From assembly GCA_036245805.1 (NCBI GenBank), contig BTRK01000005.1, positions 22,482,984-22,546,983 on the forward strand: DNA of 64,000 nt, given 5' to 3'. This stretch comes from Pristionchus mayeri (Eukaryota; Nematoda; Chromadorea; Rhabditida; Neodiplogasteridae). The position numbers were made by a program, and so were the translations under genes. The notes below the pieces were generated by a model that ran no database searches, was not told the origin of the DNA, and saw only the letters and a list, made by a program, of their open reading frames with translations. Below, one piece after another: positions 29,897-43,100 of the stretch (the first letter of the stretch is position 1; the number at the start of each line of letters is the position of its first letter).

Positions 29897-30890
29897 GACG
29901 GCTCGATTATGCAAAGGATGAACGTCAGCTGCATTTATCACGGCTCACTTATACAGATTTTTGACGTTCGAATGAGTGGGCAAGCGGAAAGGTCGGTATT
30001 TTTATTGCATTTTTCAAGTGTTTTACTTGTTCTAAAGTTTTTTACTTGTTGAAACGTAATTTACATTGCTCTTTCAGACCCGGTGAAAGACACGCAATGA
30101 TGATCGCCACACTCTGGTAAACGGCTTGATCGTGGCGCAAAACGGTTGGGGGAAACGGCTCGATCGCGGCGGTTGAATCGACGAATGAAAGGTTCGTTGT
30201 GTTCTACTTCGAAATTTTTAAAACCTGGTTCACTGCTTAGCCGGAATCTTTAGGGAACGGGACACTTGGACATACTCAAAGCTTGCTTATTAGTTCGCTA
30301 CCTGCCCAATAACCTGTTTCACTTTTTCTCTGGAAACCTGAGGAAACGAGGCACCTGGGTTTTCCAAAAGCTTTCTAATTAGTCAACGATTTGTCAAATA
30401 AACATGATTCTTTTAATTTCACGATTTTTTGCTTATTAATTTTATCATATTGGTCAGGACGGCTCATAATCATTCATGCTTCGCTGCTTGTTACGGCTCG
30501 TCATACCACTACCAATCGAGGTGCCCAGTTCTCCGGCTTCAGTTGTTGGACGCGGGAAAGGTTAGCAGTTTTCTACTTTGAAAATTTTAAAACCTTGCCA
30601 CTGGGTTGCTATCACGAGTAAACGGAACGCTCGGATCTTTTCAACTTGCTAATTAATCGACTACCTGTTCATTAAGTTTGGTTCACTTAGAAATTGGTTC
30701 ACTGGAACGGTAGAATCATGAGGGATGCCCCATGGGCGTTATGCCCTTTTAAACCCGTCCAATAAGCCTGGTTCACTTGGAATCTTATGATCGTGCCTTT
30801 CAGCGAATGAGACGGCTCCCATGTGGAAACGACACCAATAGCAGGTGGAAAAACGGCTCATCAACAGGGCCGGCTCTCCATTGCATTTCA
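29897..30890 (+). repeat. Array of degenerate exon-like modules with ACGGCTC
   Basis: Four segments start right after a CAG acceptor (three of them TTTCAG): 29,897, 30,078, 30,458 and 30,804. The first three end in AAAG before GT (29,991, 30,191, 30,560). The intervening intron-like parts share TTCTACTT.GAAA.TTTTAAAACC and TGGTTCACT words. ACGGCTC occurs exactly at 29,898, 29,940, 30,155, 30,459, 30,493, 30,812 and 30,853, always on this strand. Modules 1 and 2 can be joined in frame to a stop at about 30,120. No protein family was recognised, so this may be a decayed gene, a non-coding transcript or a repeat. Confidence 0.5.
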
Positions 30891-30895
30891 AAAAG

Positions 30896-31216
30896 CGCTG
30901 CGAGCAGGGGAGTGTTTATTTAATTATATTATTTCGCTGATTGATAAAATATATGGTAATCTATTTGCTAATTCTTTTGAATTTCACGGATGATGCCATC
31001 CCTATCCAATCACGGCCAAACCGTCGAAGAGTATGAATCTTGAGAAGATGCGATGAAGAATACGGCTCAAACACTGCTCAACTACGGCTCGATTAGTTTA
31101 TACGGCTCGTTAATTTTATCCTCAAATAAATATTTTAATATTATTGCGCAGTGTTTATTGCAAATAAAGAGTATATTTCTTTGACATTTTTTCTTCATTT
31201 TTTTCACTTTTTGAAA
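30896..31216 (+). repeat. 321-bp satellite-insert segment, founder copy
   Basis: Starts CGCTGCGAGCAGGGGAGTGT directly after the module array, carries three TACGGCTC words (31,061, 31,083, 31,101), and ends TTTTTGAAACTTAG, where it merges into satellite. Only this copy has non-satellite sequence on its left, so it is the likely source of the six copies inside the array. Confidence 0.9.
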
Positions 31217-33170
31217 CTTAGAAACGAGTCAAGTAGTTAACTGGAAACCGGGAGTTTAGATGTAACGGTGCGCTGAGATCGTCCGAAAGAATGCTCGGAT
31301 ATGTATCCGGCATTTAGCTATCACTTTCTTAGACACTTAGAAACGTCAGTAGTAAAGATCTTCGGACAGAATGCTTGGATATGTCTCCGGCATTTAGCTA
31401 TCACGTTCTTAAGAACTTAGAATCAGTCAAGTAGTTAACTGGAAACCGGGAGTTTAGATGCAACGGTGCGCTGAGATCGTGGGAAAGATTGCTTGGATAT
31501 GTTCCTGGCATTTAGCTCTCTCTTTCTTAGAAACGTCAGTAGTAAACATCTTCGGACAGAATGCTTGGATATGTCTCCGGCATTTAGCTATCGCGTTCTT
31601 AAGAACTTAGAATTAGTCAAGAAGTTAACTGGAAACCGGGAGTTTAGATGTAACGGTGAGCTAAGATCGTGGGAAAGATTGCTTGGATATGTTCCTGGCA
31701 TTTAGCTCTCTCTTTCTTAGAAACGTCAGTAGTAAAGATCTTCGGACAGAATGCTTGGATATGTCTCCGGCATTTAGCTATCACGTTCTTAAGAACTTAG
31801 AATCAGTCAAGTAGTTAACTGGAAACCGGGAGTTTAGATGCAACGGTGCGCTGAGATTGTGGGAAATATTGCTTGGATATGTCTCCGGCATTTAGCTATC
31901 ACGTTCTTAAGAACTTAGAATCAGTCAAGTAGTTAACTGGAAACCGGGAGTTTAGATGCAACGGTGCGCTGAGATCGTGGGAAAGATTGCTTGGATATGT
32001 TCCTGGCATTTAGCTCTCTCTTTCTTAGAAACGTCAGTAGTAAACATCTTCGGACAGAATGCTTGGATATGTCTCCGGCATTTAGCTATCGCGTTCTTAA
32101 GAACTTAGAATTAGTCAAGAAGTTAACTGGAAACCGGGAGTTTAGATGTAACGGTGAGCTAAGATCGTGGGAAAGATTGCTTGGATATGTTCCTGGCATT
32201 TAGCTCTCTCTTTCTTAGAAACGTCAGTAGTAAAGATCTTCGGACAGAATGCTTGGATATGTCTCCGGCATTTAGCTATCACGTTCTTAAGAACTTAGAA
32301 TCAGTCAAGTAGTTAACTGGAAACCGGGAGTTTAGATGCAACGGTGCGCTGAGATTGTGGGAAATATTGCTTGGATATGTCTCCGGCATTTAGCTATCAC
32401 GTTCTTAAGAACTTAGAATCAGTCAAGTAGTTAACTGGAAACCGGGAGTTTAGATGCAACGGTGCGCTGAGATCGTGGGAAAGATTGCTTGGATATGTTC
32501 CTGGCATTTAGCTCTCTCTTTCTTAGAAACGTCAGTAGTAAACATCTTCGGACAGAATGCTTGGATATGTCTCCGGCATTTAGCTATCGCGTTCTTAAGA
32601 ACTTAGAATTAGTCAAGAAGTTAACTGGAAACCGGGAGTTTAGATGTAACGGTGAGCTAAGATCGTGGGAAAGATTGCTTGGATATGTTCCCGGCATTTA
32701 GCTATCACGTTCTTAAGAACTTAGAACCAGTCAAGTAGTTAACTGGAAACCGGGAATTTAGATGTAACGGTGCGCTGAGATCGTGGGAAAGATTGCTTGG
32801 ATATGTTCCCGGCATTTAGCTATCACGTTCTTAAGAACTTAGAACCAGTCAAGTAGTTAACTGGAAACCGGGAGTTTAGATGTAACGGTACGCTGGTATC
32901 GTGGGAAAGATTGCTTGGATATGTTCCCGGAATTTAGCTATCACGTTCTTAAGAACTTAGAACCAGTCAAGTAGTTAACTGGAAACCGGGAGTTTAGATG
33001 TAACGGTGCGCTGAGATCGTGGGAAAGATTGCTTGGATATGTCTCCGACATTTAGCTATCACTGTTAGAAACTTAGATACGTCAGTAGTAAACATCTTCG
33101 GAAATAATGCTTGGATATGTTCCCGGCATTGAGCTATCACGTTCTTAAGAACTTAGAACCAGTCAAGTAG

Positions 33171-33490
33171 CGCTGCGAGCAGGGGAGTGTTTATTTAATT
33201 ATATTATTTCGCTGATTGATAAAATATATGGTAATCTATTTGCTAATTCTTTTGAATTTCACGGATGATGCCATCCCTATCCAATCACGGCCAAACCGTC
33301 GAAGAGTATGAATCTTGAGAAGATGCGATGAAGAATACGGCTCAAACACTGCTCAACTACGGCTCGATTAGTTTATACGGCTCGTTAATTTTATCCTCAA
33401 ATAAATATTTTAATATTATTGCGCAGTGTTTATTGCAAATAAAGAGTATATTTCTTTGACATTTTTTCTTCATTTTTTTCCCTTTTTGAA
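33171..33490 (+). repeat. 321-bp insert, copy 2
   Basis: Near-identical to 30,896-31,216. The left junction is CCAGTCAAGTAG|CGCTGCGAG inside a satellite monomer and the right junction is GAAACTTAGAAACGAG. Confidence 0.93.
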
Positions 33491-34685
33491 ACTTAGAAAC
33501 GAGTCAAGTAGTTAACTGGAAACCGGGAGTTTAGATGTAACGGTGCGCTGAGATCGTCCGAAAGAATGCTCGGATATGTATCCGGCATTTAGCTATCACT
33601 TTCTTAGACACTTAGAAACGTCAGTAGTAAAGATCTTCGGACAGAATGCTTGGATGTGTCTCCGGCATTTAGCTATCACGTTCTTAAGAACTTAGAATCA
33701 GTCAAGTAGTTAACTGGAAACCGGGAGTTTAGATGCAACGGTCCGCTGAGATCGTGGGAAAGATTGCTTGGATATGTTCCTGGCATTTAGCTCTCTCTTT
33801 CTTAGAAACGTCAGTAGTAAAGATCTTCGGACAGAATGCTTGGATATGTCTCCGGCATTTAGCTATCGCGTTCTTAAGAACTTAGAATTAGTCAAGAAGT
33901 TAACTGGAAACCGGGAGTTTAGATGTAACGGTGAGCTAAGATCGTGGGAAAGATTGCTTGGATATGTTCCCGGCATTTAGCTATCACTTTCTTAAGAACT
34001 TAGAACCAGTCAAGTAGTTAACTGGAAACCGGGAGTTTAGATGTAACGGTGCGCTGAGATCGTGGGAAAGATTGCTTGGATATGTTCCCGGCATTTAGCT
34101 ATCACGTTCTTAAGAACTTAGAACCAGTCAAGTAGTTAACTGGAAACCGGGAATTTAGATGTAACGGTGCGCTGAGATCGTGGGAAAGATTGCTTGGATA
34201 TGTTCCCGGCATTTAGCTATCACGTTCTTAAGAACTTAGAACCAGTCAAGTAGTTAACTGGAAACCGGGAGTTTAGATGTAACGGTACGCTGGTATCGTG
34301 GGAAAGATTGCTTGGATATGTTCCCGGAATTTAGCTATCACGTTCTTAAGAACTTAGAACCAGTCAAGTAGTTAACTGGAAACCGGGAGTTTAGATGTAA
34401 CGGTGCGCTGAGATCGTGGGAAAGATTGCTTGGATATGTCTCCGGCATTTAGCTATCGCGTTCTTAAGAACTTAGAACCAGTCAAGTAGTTAACTGGAAA
34501 CCGGGAGTTTAGATGTAACGGTGCGCTGAGATCGTCCGAAAGAATGCTCGGATATGTATCCGGCATTTAGCTATCACTGTTAGAAACTTAGATACGTCAG
34601 TAGTAAACATCTTCGGAAATAATGCTTGGATATGTTCCCGGCATTGAGCTATCACGTTCTTAAGAACTTAGAACCAGTCAAGTAG

Positions 34686-35006
34686 CGCTGCGAGCAGGGG
34701 AGTGTTTATTTAATTATATTATTTCGCTGATTGATAAAATATATGGTAATCTATTTGCTAATTCTTTTGAATTTCACGGATGATGCCATCCCTATCCAAT
34801 CACGGCCAAACCGTCGAAGAGTATGAATCTTGAGAAGATGCGATGAAGAATACGGCTCAAACACTGCTCAACTACGGCTCGATTAGTTTATACGGCTCGT
34901 TAATTTTATCCTCAAATAAATATTTTAATATTATTGCGCAGTGTTTATTGCAAATAAAGAGTATATTTCTTTGACATTTTTTCTTCATTTTTTTCACTTT
35001 TTGAAA
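34686..35006 (+). repeat. 321-bp insert, copy 3
   Basis: Same junctions as copy 2. Confidence 0.93.
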
Positions 35007-36878
35007 CTTAGAAACGAGTCAAGTAGTTAACTGGAAACCGGGAGTTTAGATGTAACGGTGCGCTGAGATCGTCCGAAAGAATGCTCGGATATGTATCCGG
35101 CATTTAGCTATCACTTTCTTAGACACTTAGAAACGTCAGTAGTAAAGATCTTCGGACAGAATGCTTGGATATGTCTCCGGCATTTAGCTATCACGTTCTT
35201 AAGAACTTAGAATCAGTCAAGTAGTTAACTGGAAACCGGGAGTTTAGATGCAACGGTGCGCTGAGATCGTGGGAAAGATTGCTTGGATATGTTCCTGGCA
35301 TTTAGCTCTCTCTTTCTTAGAAACGTCAGTAGTAAACATCTTCGGACAGAATGCTTGGATATGTCTCCGGCATTTAGCTATCACGTTCTTAAGAACTTAG
35401 AATCAGTCAAGTAGTTAACTGGAAACCGGGAGTTTAGATGCAACGGTGCGCTGAGATCGTGGGAAATATTGCTTGGATATGTCTCCGGCATTTAGCTATC
35501 ACGTTCTTAAGAACTTAGAATCAGTCAAGTAGTTAACTGGAAACCGGGAGTTTAGATGCAACGGTGCGCTGAGATCGTGGGAAAGATTGCTTGGATATGT
35601 TCCTGGCATTTAGCTCTCTCTTTCTTAGAAACGTCAGTAGTAAACATCTTCGGACAGAATGCTTGGATATGTCTCCGGCATTTAGCTATCGCGTTCTTAA
35701 GAACTTAGAATTAGTCAAGAAGTTAACTGGAAACCGGGAGTTTAGATGTAACGGTGAGCTAAGATCGTGGGAAAGATTGCTTGGATATGTATCCGGCATT
35801 TAGCTATCACTTTCTTAGACACTTAGAAACGTCAGTAGTAAAGATTTTCGGACAGAATGCTTGGATATGTCTCCGGCATTTAGCTATCACGTTCTTAAGA
35901 ACTTAGAATCAGTCAAGTAGTTAACTGGAAACCGGGAGTTTAGATGTAACGGTGCGCTGAGATCGTCCGAAAGAATGCTCGGATATGTATCCGGCATTTA
36001 GCTATCACTTTCTTAGACACTTAGAAACGTCAGTAGTAAAGATCTTCGGACAGAATGCTTGGATGTGTCTCCGGCATTTAGCTATCACGTTCTTAAGAAC
36101 TTAGAATCAGTCAAGTAGTTAACTGGAAACCGGGAGTTTAGATGCAACGGTCCGCTGAGATCGTGGGAAAGATTGCTTGGATATGTTCCTGGCATTTAGC
36201 TCTCTCTTTCTTAGAAACGTCAGTAGTAAAGATCTTCGGACAGAATGCTTGGATATGTCTCCGGCATTTAGCTATCACGTTCTTAAGAACTTAGAATCAG
36301 TCAAGTAGTTAACTGGAAACCGGGAGTTTAGATGCAACGGTGCGCTGAGATCGTGGGAAAAATTGCTTGGATATGTTCCTGGCATTTAGCTCTCTCTTTC
36401 TTAGAAACGTCAGTAGTAAACATCTTTGGACAGAATGCTTGGATATGTCTCCGGCATTTAGCTATCGCGTTCTTAAGAACTTAGAATTAGTCAAGAAGTT
36501 AACTGGAAACCGGGAGTTTAGATGTAACGGTGAGCTAAGATCGTGGGAAAGATTGCTTGGATATGTTCCTGGCATTTAGCTCTCTCTTTCTTAGAAACGT
36601 CAGTAGTAAAGATCTTCGGACAGAATGCTTGGATACGTCTCCGGCATTTAGCTATCGCGTTCTTAAGAACTTAGAATTAGTCAAGAAGTTAACTGGAAAC
36701 CGGGAGTTTAGATGTAACGGTGAGCTAAGATCGTGGGAAAGATTGCTTGGATATGTTCCTGGCATTTAGCTCTCTCTTTCTTAGAAACGTCAGTAGTAAA
36801 GATCTTCGGACAGAATGCTTGGATATGTTCCCGGCATTGAGCTATCACGTTCTTAAGAACTTAGAACCAGTCAAGTAG

Positions 36879-37199
36879 CGCTGCGAGCAGGGGAGTGTTT
36901 ATTTAATTATATTATTTCGCTGATTGATATAATATATGGTAATCTATTTGCTAATTCTTTTGAATTTCACGGATGATGCCATCCCTATCCAATCACGGCC
37001 AAACCGTCGAAGAGTATGAATCTTGAGAAGATGCGATGAAGAATACGGCTCAAACACTGCTCAACTACGGCTCGATTAGTTTATACGGCTCGTTAATTTT
37101 ATCCTCAAATAAATATTTTAATATTATTGCGCAGTGTTTATTGCAAATAAAGAGTATATTTCTTTGACATTTTTTCTTCATTTTTTTCACTTTTTGAAA
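36879..37199 (+). repeat. 321-bp insert, copy 4
   Basis: Same junctions; one private change (gattgataTaatatatgg). Confidence 0.93.
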
Positions 37200-40100
37200 C
37201 TTAGAAACGAGTCAAGTAGTTAACTGGAAACCGGGAGTTTAGATGTAACGGTGCGCTGAGATCGTCCGAAAGAATGCTCGGATATGTATCCGGCATTTAG
37301 CTATCACTTTCTTAGACACTTAGAAACGTCAGTAGTAAAGATCTTCGGACAGAATGCTTGGATGTGTCTCCGGCATTTAGCTATCACGTTCTTAAGAACT
37401 TAGAATCAGTCAAGTAGTTAACTGGAAACCGGGAGTTTAGATGCAACGGTCCGCTGAGATCGTGGGAAAGATTGCTTGGATATGTTCCTGGCATTTAGCT
37501 CTCTCTTTCTTAGAAACGTCAGTAGTAAAGATCTTCGGACAGAATGCTTGGATATGTCTCCGGCATTTAGCTATCACGTTCTTAAGAACTTAGAATCAGT
37601 CAAGTAGTTAACTGGAAACCGGGAGTTTAGATGCAACGGTGCGCTGAGATCGTGGGAAAGATTGCTTGGATATGTTCCTGGCATTTAGCTCTCTCTTTCT
37701 TAGAAACGTCAGTAGTAAACATCTTCGGACAGAATGCTTGGATATGTCTCCGGCATTTAGCTATCGCGTTCTTAAGAACTTAGAATTAGTCAAGTAGTTA
37801 ACTGGAAACCGGGAGTTTAGATGCAACGGTGCGCTGAGATCGTGGGAAAGATTGCTTGGATATGTTCCTGGCATTTAGCTCTCTCTTTCTTAGAAACGTC
37901 AGTACTAAACATCTTCGGACAGAATGCTTGGATATGTCTCCGGCATTTAGCTATCACGTTCTTAAGAACTTAGAATCAGTCAAGTAGTTAACTGGAAACC
38001 GGGAGTTTAGATGCAACGGTGCGCTGAGATCGTGGGAAATATTGCTTGGATATGTCTCCGGCATTTAGCTATCACGTTCTTAAGAACTTAGAATCAGTCA
38101 AGTAGTTAACTGGAAACCGGGAGTTTAGATGCAACGGTGCGCTGAGATCGTGGGAAAGATTGCTTGGATATGTTCCTGGCATTTAGCTCTCTCTTTCTTA
38201 GAAACGTCAGTAGTAAACATCATCGGACAGAATGCTTGGATATGTCTCCGGCATTTAGCTATCGCGTTCTTAAGAACTTAGAATTAGTCAAGAAGTTAAC
38301 TGGAAACCGGGAGTTTAGATGTAGCGGTGAGCTAAGATCGTGGGAAAGATTGCTTGGATATGTTCCTGGCATTTAGCTCTCTCTTTCTTAGAAACGTCAG
38401 TAGTAAAGATCTTCGGACAGAATGCTTGGATACGTCTCCGGCATTTAGCTATCGCGTTCTTAAGAACTTAGAATTAGTCAAGAAGTTAACTGGAAACCGG
38501 GAGTTTAGATGCAACGGTGCGCTGAGATCGTGGGAAAGATTGCTTGGATATGTTCCTGGCATTTAGCTCTCTCTTTCTTAGAAACGTCAGTACTAAACAT
38601 CTTCGGACAGAATGCTTGGATATGTCTCCGGCATTTAGCTATCACGTTCTTAAGAACTTAGAATCAGTCAAGTAGTTAACTGGAAACCGGGAGTTTAGAT
38701 GCAACGGTGCGCTGAGATCGTGGGAAATATTGCTTGGATATGTCTCCGGCATTTAGCTATCACGTTCTTAAGAACTTAGAATCAGTCAAGTAGTTAACTG
38801 GAAACCGGGAGTTTAGATGCAACGGTGCGCTGAGATCGTGGGAAAGATTGCTTGGATATGTTCCTGGCATTTAGCTCTCTCTTTCTTAGAAACGTCAGTA
38901 GTAAACATCATCGGACAGAATGCTTGGATATGTCTCCGGCATTTAGCTATCGCGTTCTTAAGAACTTAGAATTAGTCAAGAAGTTAACTGGAAACCGGGA
39001 GTTTAGATGTAGCGGTGAGCTAAGATCGTGGGAAAGATTGCTTGGATATGTTCCTGGCATTTAGCTCTCTCTTTCTTAGAAACGTCAGTAGTAAAGATCT
39101 TCGGACAGAATGCTTGGATACGTCTCCGGCATTTAGCTATCGCGTTCTTAAGAACTTAGAATTAGTCAAGAAGTTAACTGGAAACCGGGAGTTTAGATGT
39201 AACGGTGAGCTAAGATCGTGGGAAAGATTGCTTGGATATGTTCCTGGCATTTAGCTCTCTCTTTCTTAGAAACGTCAGTAGTAAAGATCTTCGGACAGAA
39301 TGCTTGGATATGTCTCCGGCATTTAGCTATCACGTTCTTAAGAACTTAGAATCAGTCAAGTAGTTAACTGGAAACCGGGAGTTTAGATGCAACGGTGCGC
39401 TGAGATCGTGGGAAAGATTGCTTGGATATGTTCCTGGCATTTAGCTCTCTCTTTCTTAGAAACGTCAGTAGTAAACATCTTCGGACAGAATGCTTGGATA
39501 TGTCTCCGGCATTTAGCTATCACGTTCTTAAGAACTTAGAATCAGTCAAGTAGTTAACTGGAAACCGGGAGTTTAGATGCAACGGTGCGCTGAGATCGTG
39601 GGAAATATTGCTTGGATATGTCTCCGGCATTTAGCTATCACGTTCTTAAGAACTTAGAATCAGTCAAGTAGTTAACTGGAAACCGGGAGTTTAGATGCAA
39701 CGGTGCGCTGAGATCGTGGGAAAGATTGCTTGGATATGTTCCTGGCATTTAGCTCTCTCTTTCTTAGAAACGTCAGTAGTAAACATCTTCGGACAGAATG
39801 CTTGGATATGTCTCCGGCATTTAGCTATCACGTTCTTAAGAACTTAGAATCAGTCAAGTAGTTAACTGGAAACCGGGAGTTTAGATGCAACGGTGCGCTG
39901 AGATCGTGGGAAATATTGCTTGGATATGTCTCCGGCATTTAGCTATCACGTTCTTAAGAACTTAGAATCAGTCAAGTAGTTAACTGGAAACCGGGAGTTT
40001 AGATGCAACGGTGCGCTGAGATCGTGGGAAAGATTGCTTGGATATGTTCCTGGCATTTAGCTCTCTCTTTCTTAGAAACGTCAGTAGTAAACATCTTCGG

Positions 40101-43100
40101 ACAGAATGCTTGGATATGTCTCCGGCATTTAGCTATCACGTTCTTAAGAACTTAGAATCAGTCAAGTAGTTAACTGGAAACCGGGAGTTTAGATGCAACG
40201 GTGCGCTGAGATCGTGGGAAATATTGCTTGGATATGTCTCCGGCATTTAGCTATCACGTTCTTAAGAACTTAGAATCAGTCAAGTAGTTAACTGGAAACC
40301 GGGAGTTTAGATGCAACGGTGCGCTGAGATCGTGGGAAAGATTGCTTGGATATGTTCCTGGCATTTAGCTCTCTCTTTCTTAGAAACGTCAGTAGTAAAC
40401 ATCTTCGGACAGAATGCTTGGATATGTCTCCGGCATTTAGCTATCACGTTCTTAAGAACTTAGAATCAGTCAAGTAGTTAACTGGAAACCGGGAGTTTAG
40501 ATGCAACGGTGCGCTGAGATCGTGGGAAATATTGCTTGGATATGTCTCCGGCATTTAGCTATCACGTTCTTAAGAACTTAGAATCAGTCAAGTAGTTAAC
40601 TGGAAACCGGGAGTTTAGATGTAGCGGTGAGCTAAGATCGTGGGAAAGATTGCTTGGATATGTTCCTGGCATTTAGCTCTCTCTTTCTTAGAAACGTCAG
40701 TAGTAAAGATCTTCGGACAGAATGCTTGGATACGTCTCCGGCATTTAGCTATCGCGTTCTTAAGAACTTAGAATTAGTCAAGAAGTTAACTGGAAACCGG
40801 GAGTTTAGATGTAGCGGTGAGCTAAGATCGTGGGAAAGATTGCTTGGATATGTTCCTGGCATTTAGCTCTCTCTTTCTTAGAAACGTCAGTAGTAAAGAT
40901 CTTCGGACAGAATGCTTGGATACGTCTCCGGCATTTAGCTATCGCGTTCTTAAGAACTTAGAATTAGTCAAGAAGTTAACTGGAAACCGGGAGTTTAGAT
41001 GTAACGGTGAGCTAAGATCGTGGGAAAGATTGCTTGGATATGTTCCTGGCATTTAGCTCTCTCTTTCTTAGAAACGTCAGTAGTAAAGATCTTCGGACAG
41101 AATGCTTGGATATGTCTCCGGCATTTAGCTATCACGTTCTTAAGAACTTAGAATCAGTCAAGTAGTTAACTGGAAACCGGGAGTTTAGATGCAACGGTGC
41201 GCTGAGATCGTGGGAAAGATTGCTTGGATATGTTCCTGGCATTTAGCTCTCTCTTTCTTAGAAACGTCAGTAGTAAACATCTTCGGACAGAATGCTTGGA
41301 TATGTCTCCGGCATTTAGCTATCACGTTCTTAAGAACTTAGAATCAGTCAAGTAGTTAACTGGAAACCGGGAGTTTAGATGCAACGGTGCGCTGAGATCG
41401 TGGGAAATATTGCTTGGATATGTCTCCGGCATTTAGCTATCACGTTCTTAAGAACTTAGAATCAGTCAAGTAGTTAACTGGAAACCGGGAGTTTAGATGC
41501 AACGGTGCGCTGAGATCGTGGGAAAGATTGCTTGGATATGTTCCTGGCATTTAGCTCTCTCTTTCTTAGAAACGTCAGTAGTAAACATCTTCGGACAGAA
41601 TGCTTGGATATGTCTCCGGCATTTAGCTATCACGTTCTTAAGAACTTAGAATCAGTCAAGTAGTTAACTGGAAACCGGGAGTTTAGATGCAACGGTGCGC
41701 TGAGATCGTGGGAAATATTGCTTGGATATGTCTCCGGCATTTAGCTATCACGTTCTTAAGAACTTAGAATCAGTCAAGTAGTTAACTGGAAACCGGGAGT
41801 TTAGATGCAACGGTGCGCTGAGATCGTGGGAAAGATTGCTTGGATATGTTCCTGGCATTTAGCTCTCTCTTTCTTAGAAACGTCAGTAGTAAACATCTTC
41901 GGACAGAATGCTTGGATATGTCTCCGGCATTTAGCTATCACGTTCTTAAGAACTTAGAATCAGTCAAGTAGTTAACTGGAAACCGGGAGTTTAGATGCAA
42001 CGGTGCGCTGAGATCGTGGGAAATATTGCTTGGATATGTCTCCGGCATTTAGCTATCACGTTCTTAAGAACTTAGAATCAGTCAAGTAGTTAACTGGAAA
42101 CCGGGAGTTTAGATGCAACGGTGCGCTGAGATCGTGGGAAAGATTGCTTGGATATGTTCCTGGCATTTAGCTCTCTCTTTCTTAGAAACGTCAGTAGTAA
42201 ACATCTTCGGACAGAATGCTTGGATATGTCTCCGGCATTTAGCTATCACGTTCTTAAGAACTTAGAATCAGTCAAGTAGTTAACTGGAAACCGGGAGTTT
42301 AGATGCAACGGTGCGCTGAGATCGTGGGAAATATTGCTTGGATATGTCTCCGGCATTTAGCTATCACGTTCTTAAGAACTTAGAATCAGTCAAGTAGTTA
42401 ACTGGAAACCGGGAGTTTAGATGCAACGGTGCGCTGAGATCGTGGGCAAGATTGCTTGGATATGTTCCTGGCATTTAGCTCTCTCTTTCTTAGAAACGTC
42501 AGTAGTAAACATCTTCGGACAGAATGCTTGGATATGTCTCCGGCATTTAGCTATCGCGTTCTTAAGAACTTAGAATTAGTCAAGAAGTTAACTGGAAACC
42601 GGGAGTTTAGATGTAGCGGTGAGCTAAGATCGTGGGAAAGATTGCTTGGATATGTTCCTGGCATTTAGCTCTCTCTTTCTTAGAAACGTCAGTAGTAAAG
42701 ATCTTCGGACAGAATGCTTGGATACGTCTCCGGCATTTAGCTATCGCGTTCTTAAGAACTTAGAATTAGTCAAGAAGTTAACTGGAAACCGGGAGTTTAG
42801 ATGTAACGGTGAGCTAAGATCGTGGGAAAGATTGCTTGGATATGTTCCTGGCATTTAGCTCTCTCTTTCTTAGAAACGTCAGTAGTAAAGATCTTCGGAC
42901 AGAATGCTTGGATATGTCTCCGGCATTTAGCTATCACGTTCTTAAGAACTTAGAATCAGTCAAGTAGTTAACTGGAAACCGGGAGTTTAGATGCAACGGT
43001 GCGCTGAGATCGTGGGAAAGATTGCTTGGATATGTTCCTGGCATTTAGCTCTCTCTTTCTTAGAAACGTCAGTAGTAAACATCTTCGGACAGAATGCTTG

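Noticed and set aside
31791..31812. Heat-shock element in the satellite (TTC..GAA)
   Set aside because: The TTC and GAA blocks are separated by four bases (TTAA) instead of the two required for an HSF trimer site.
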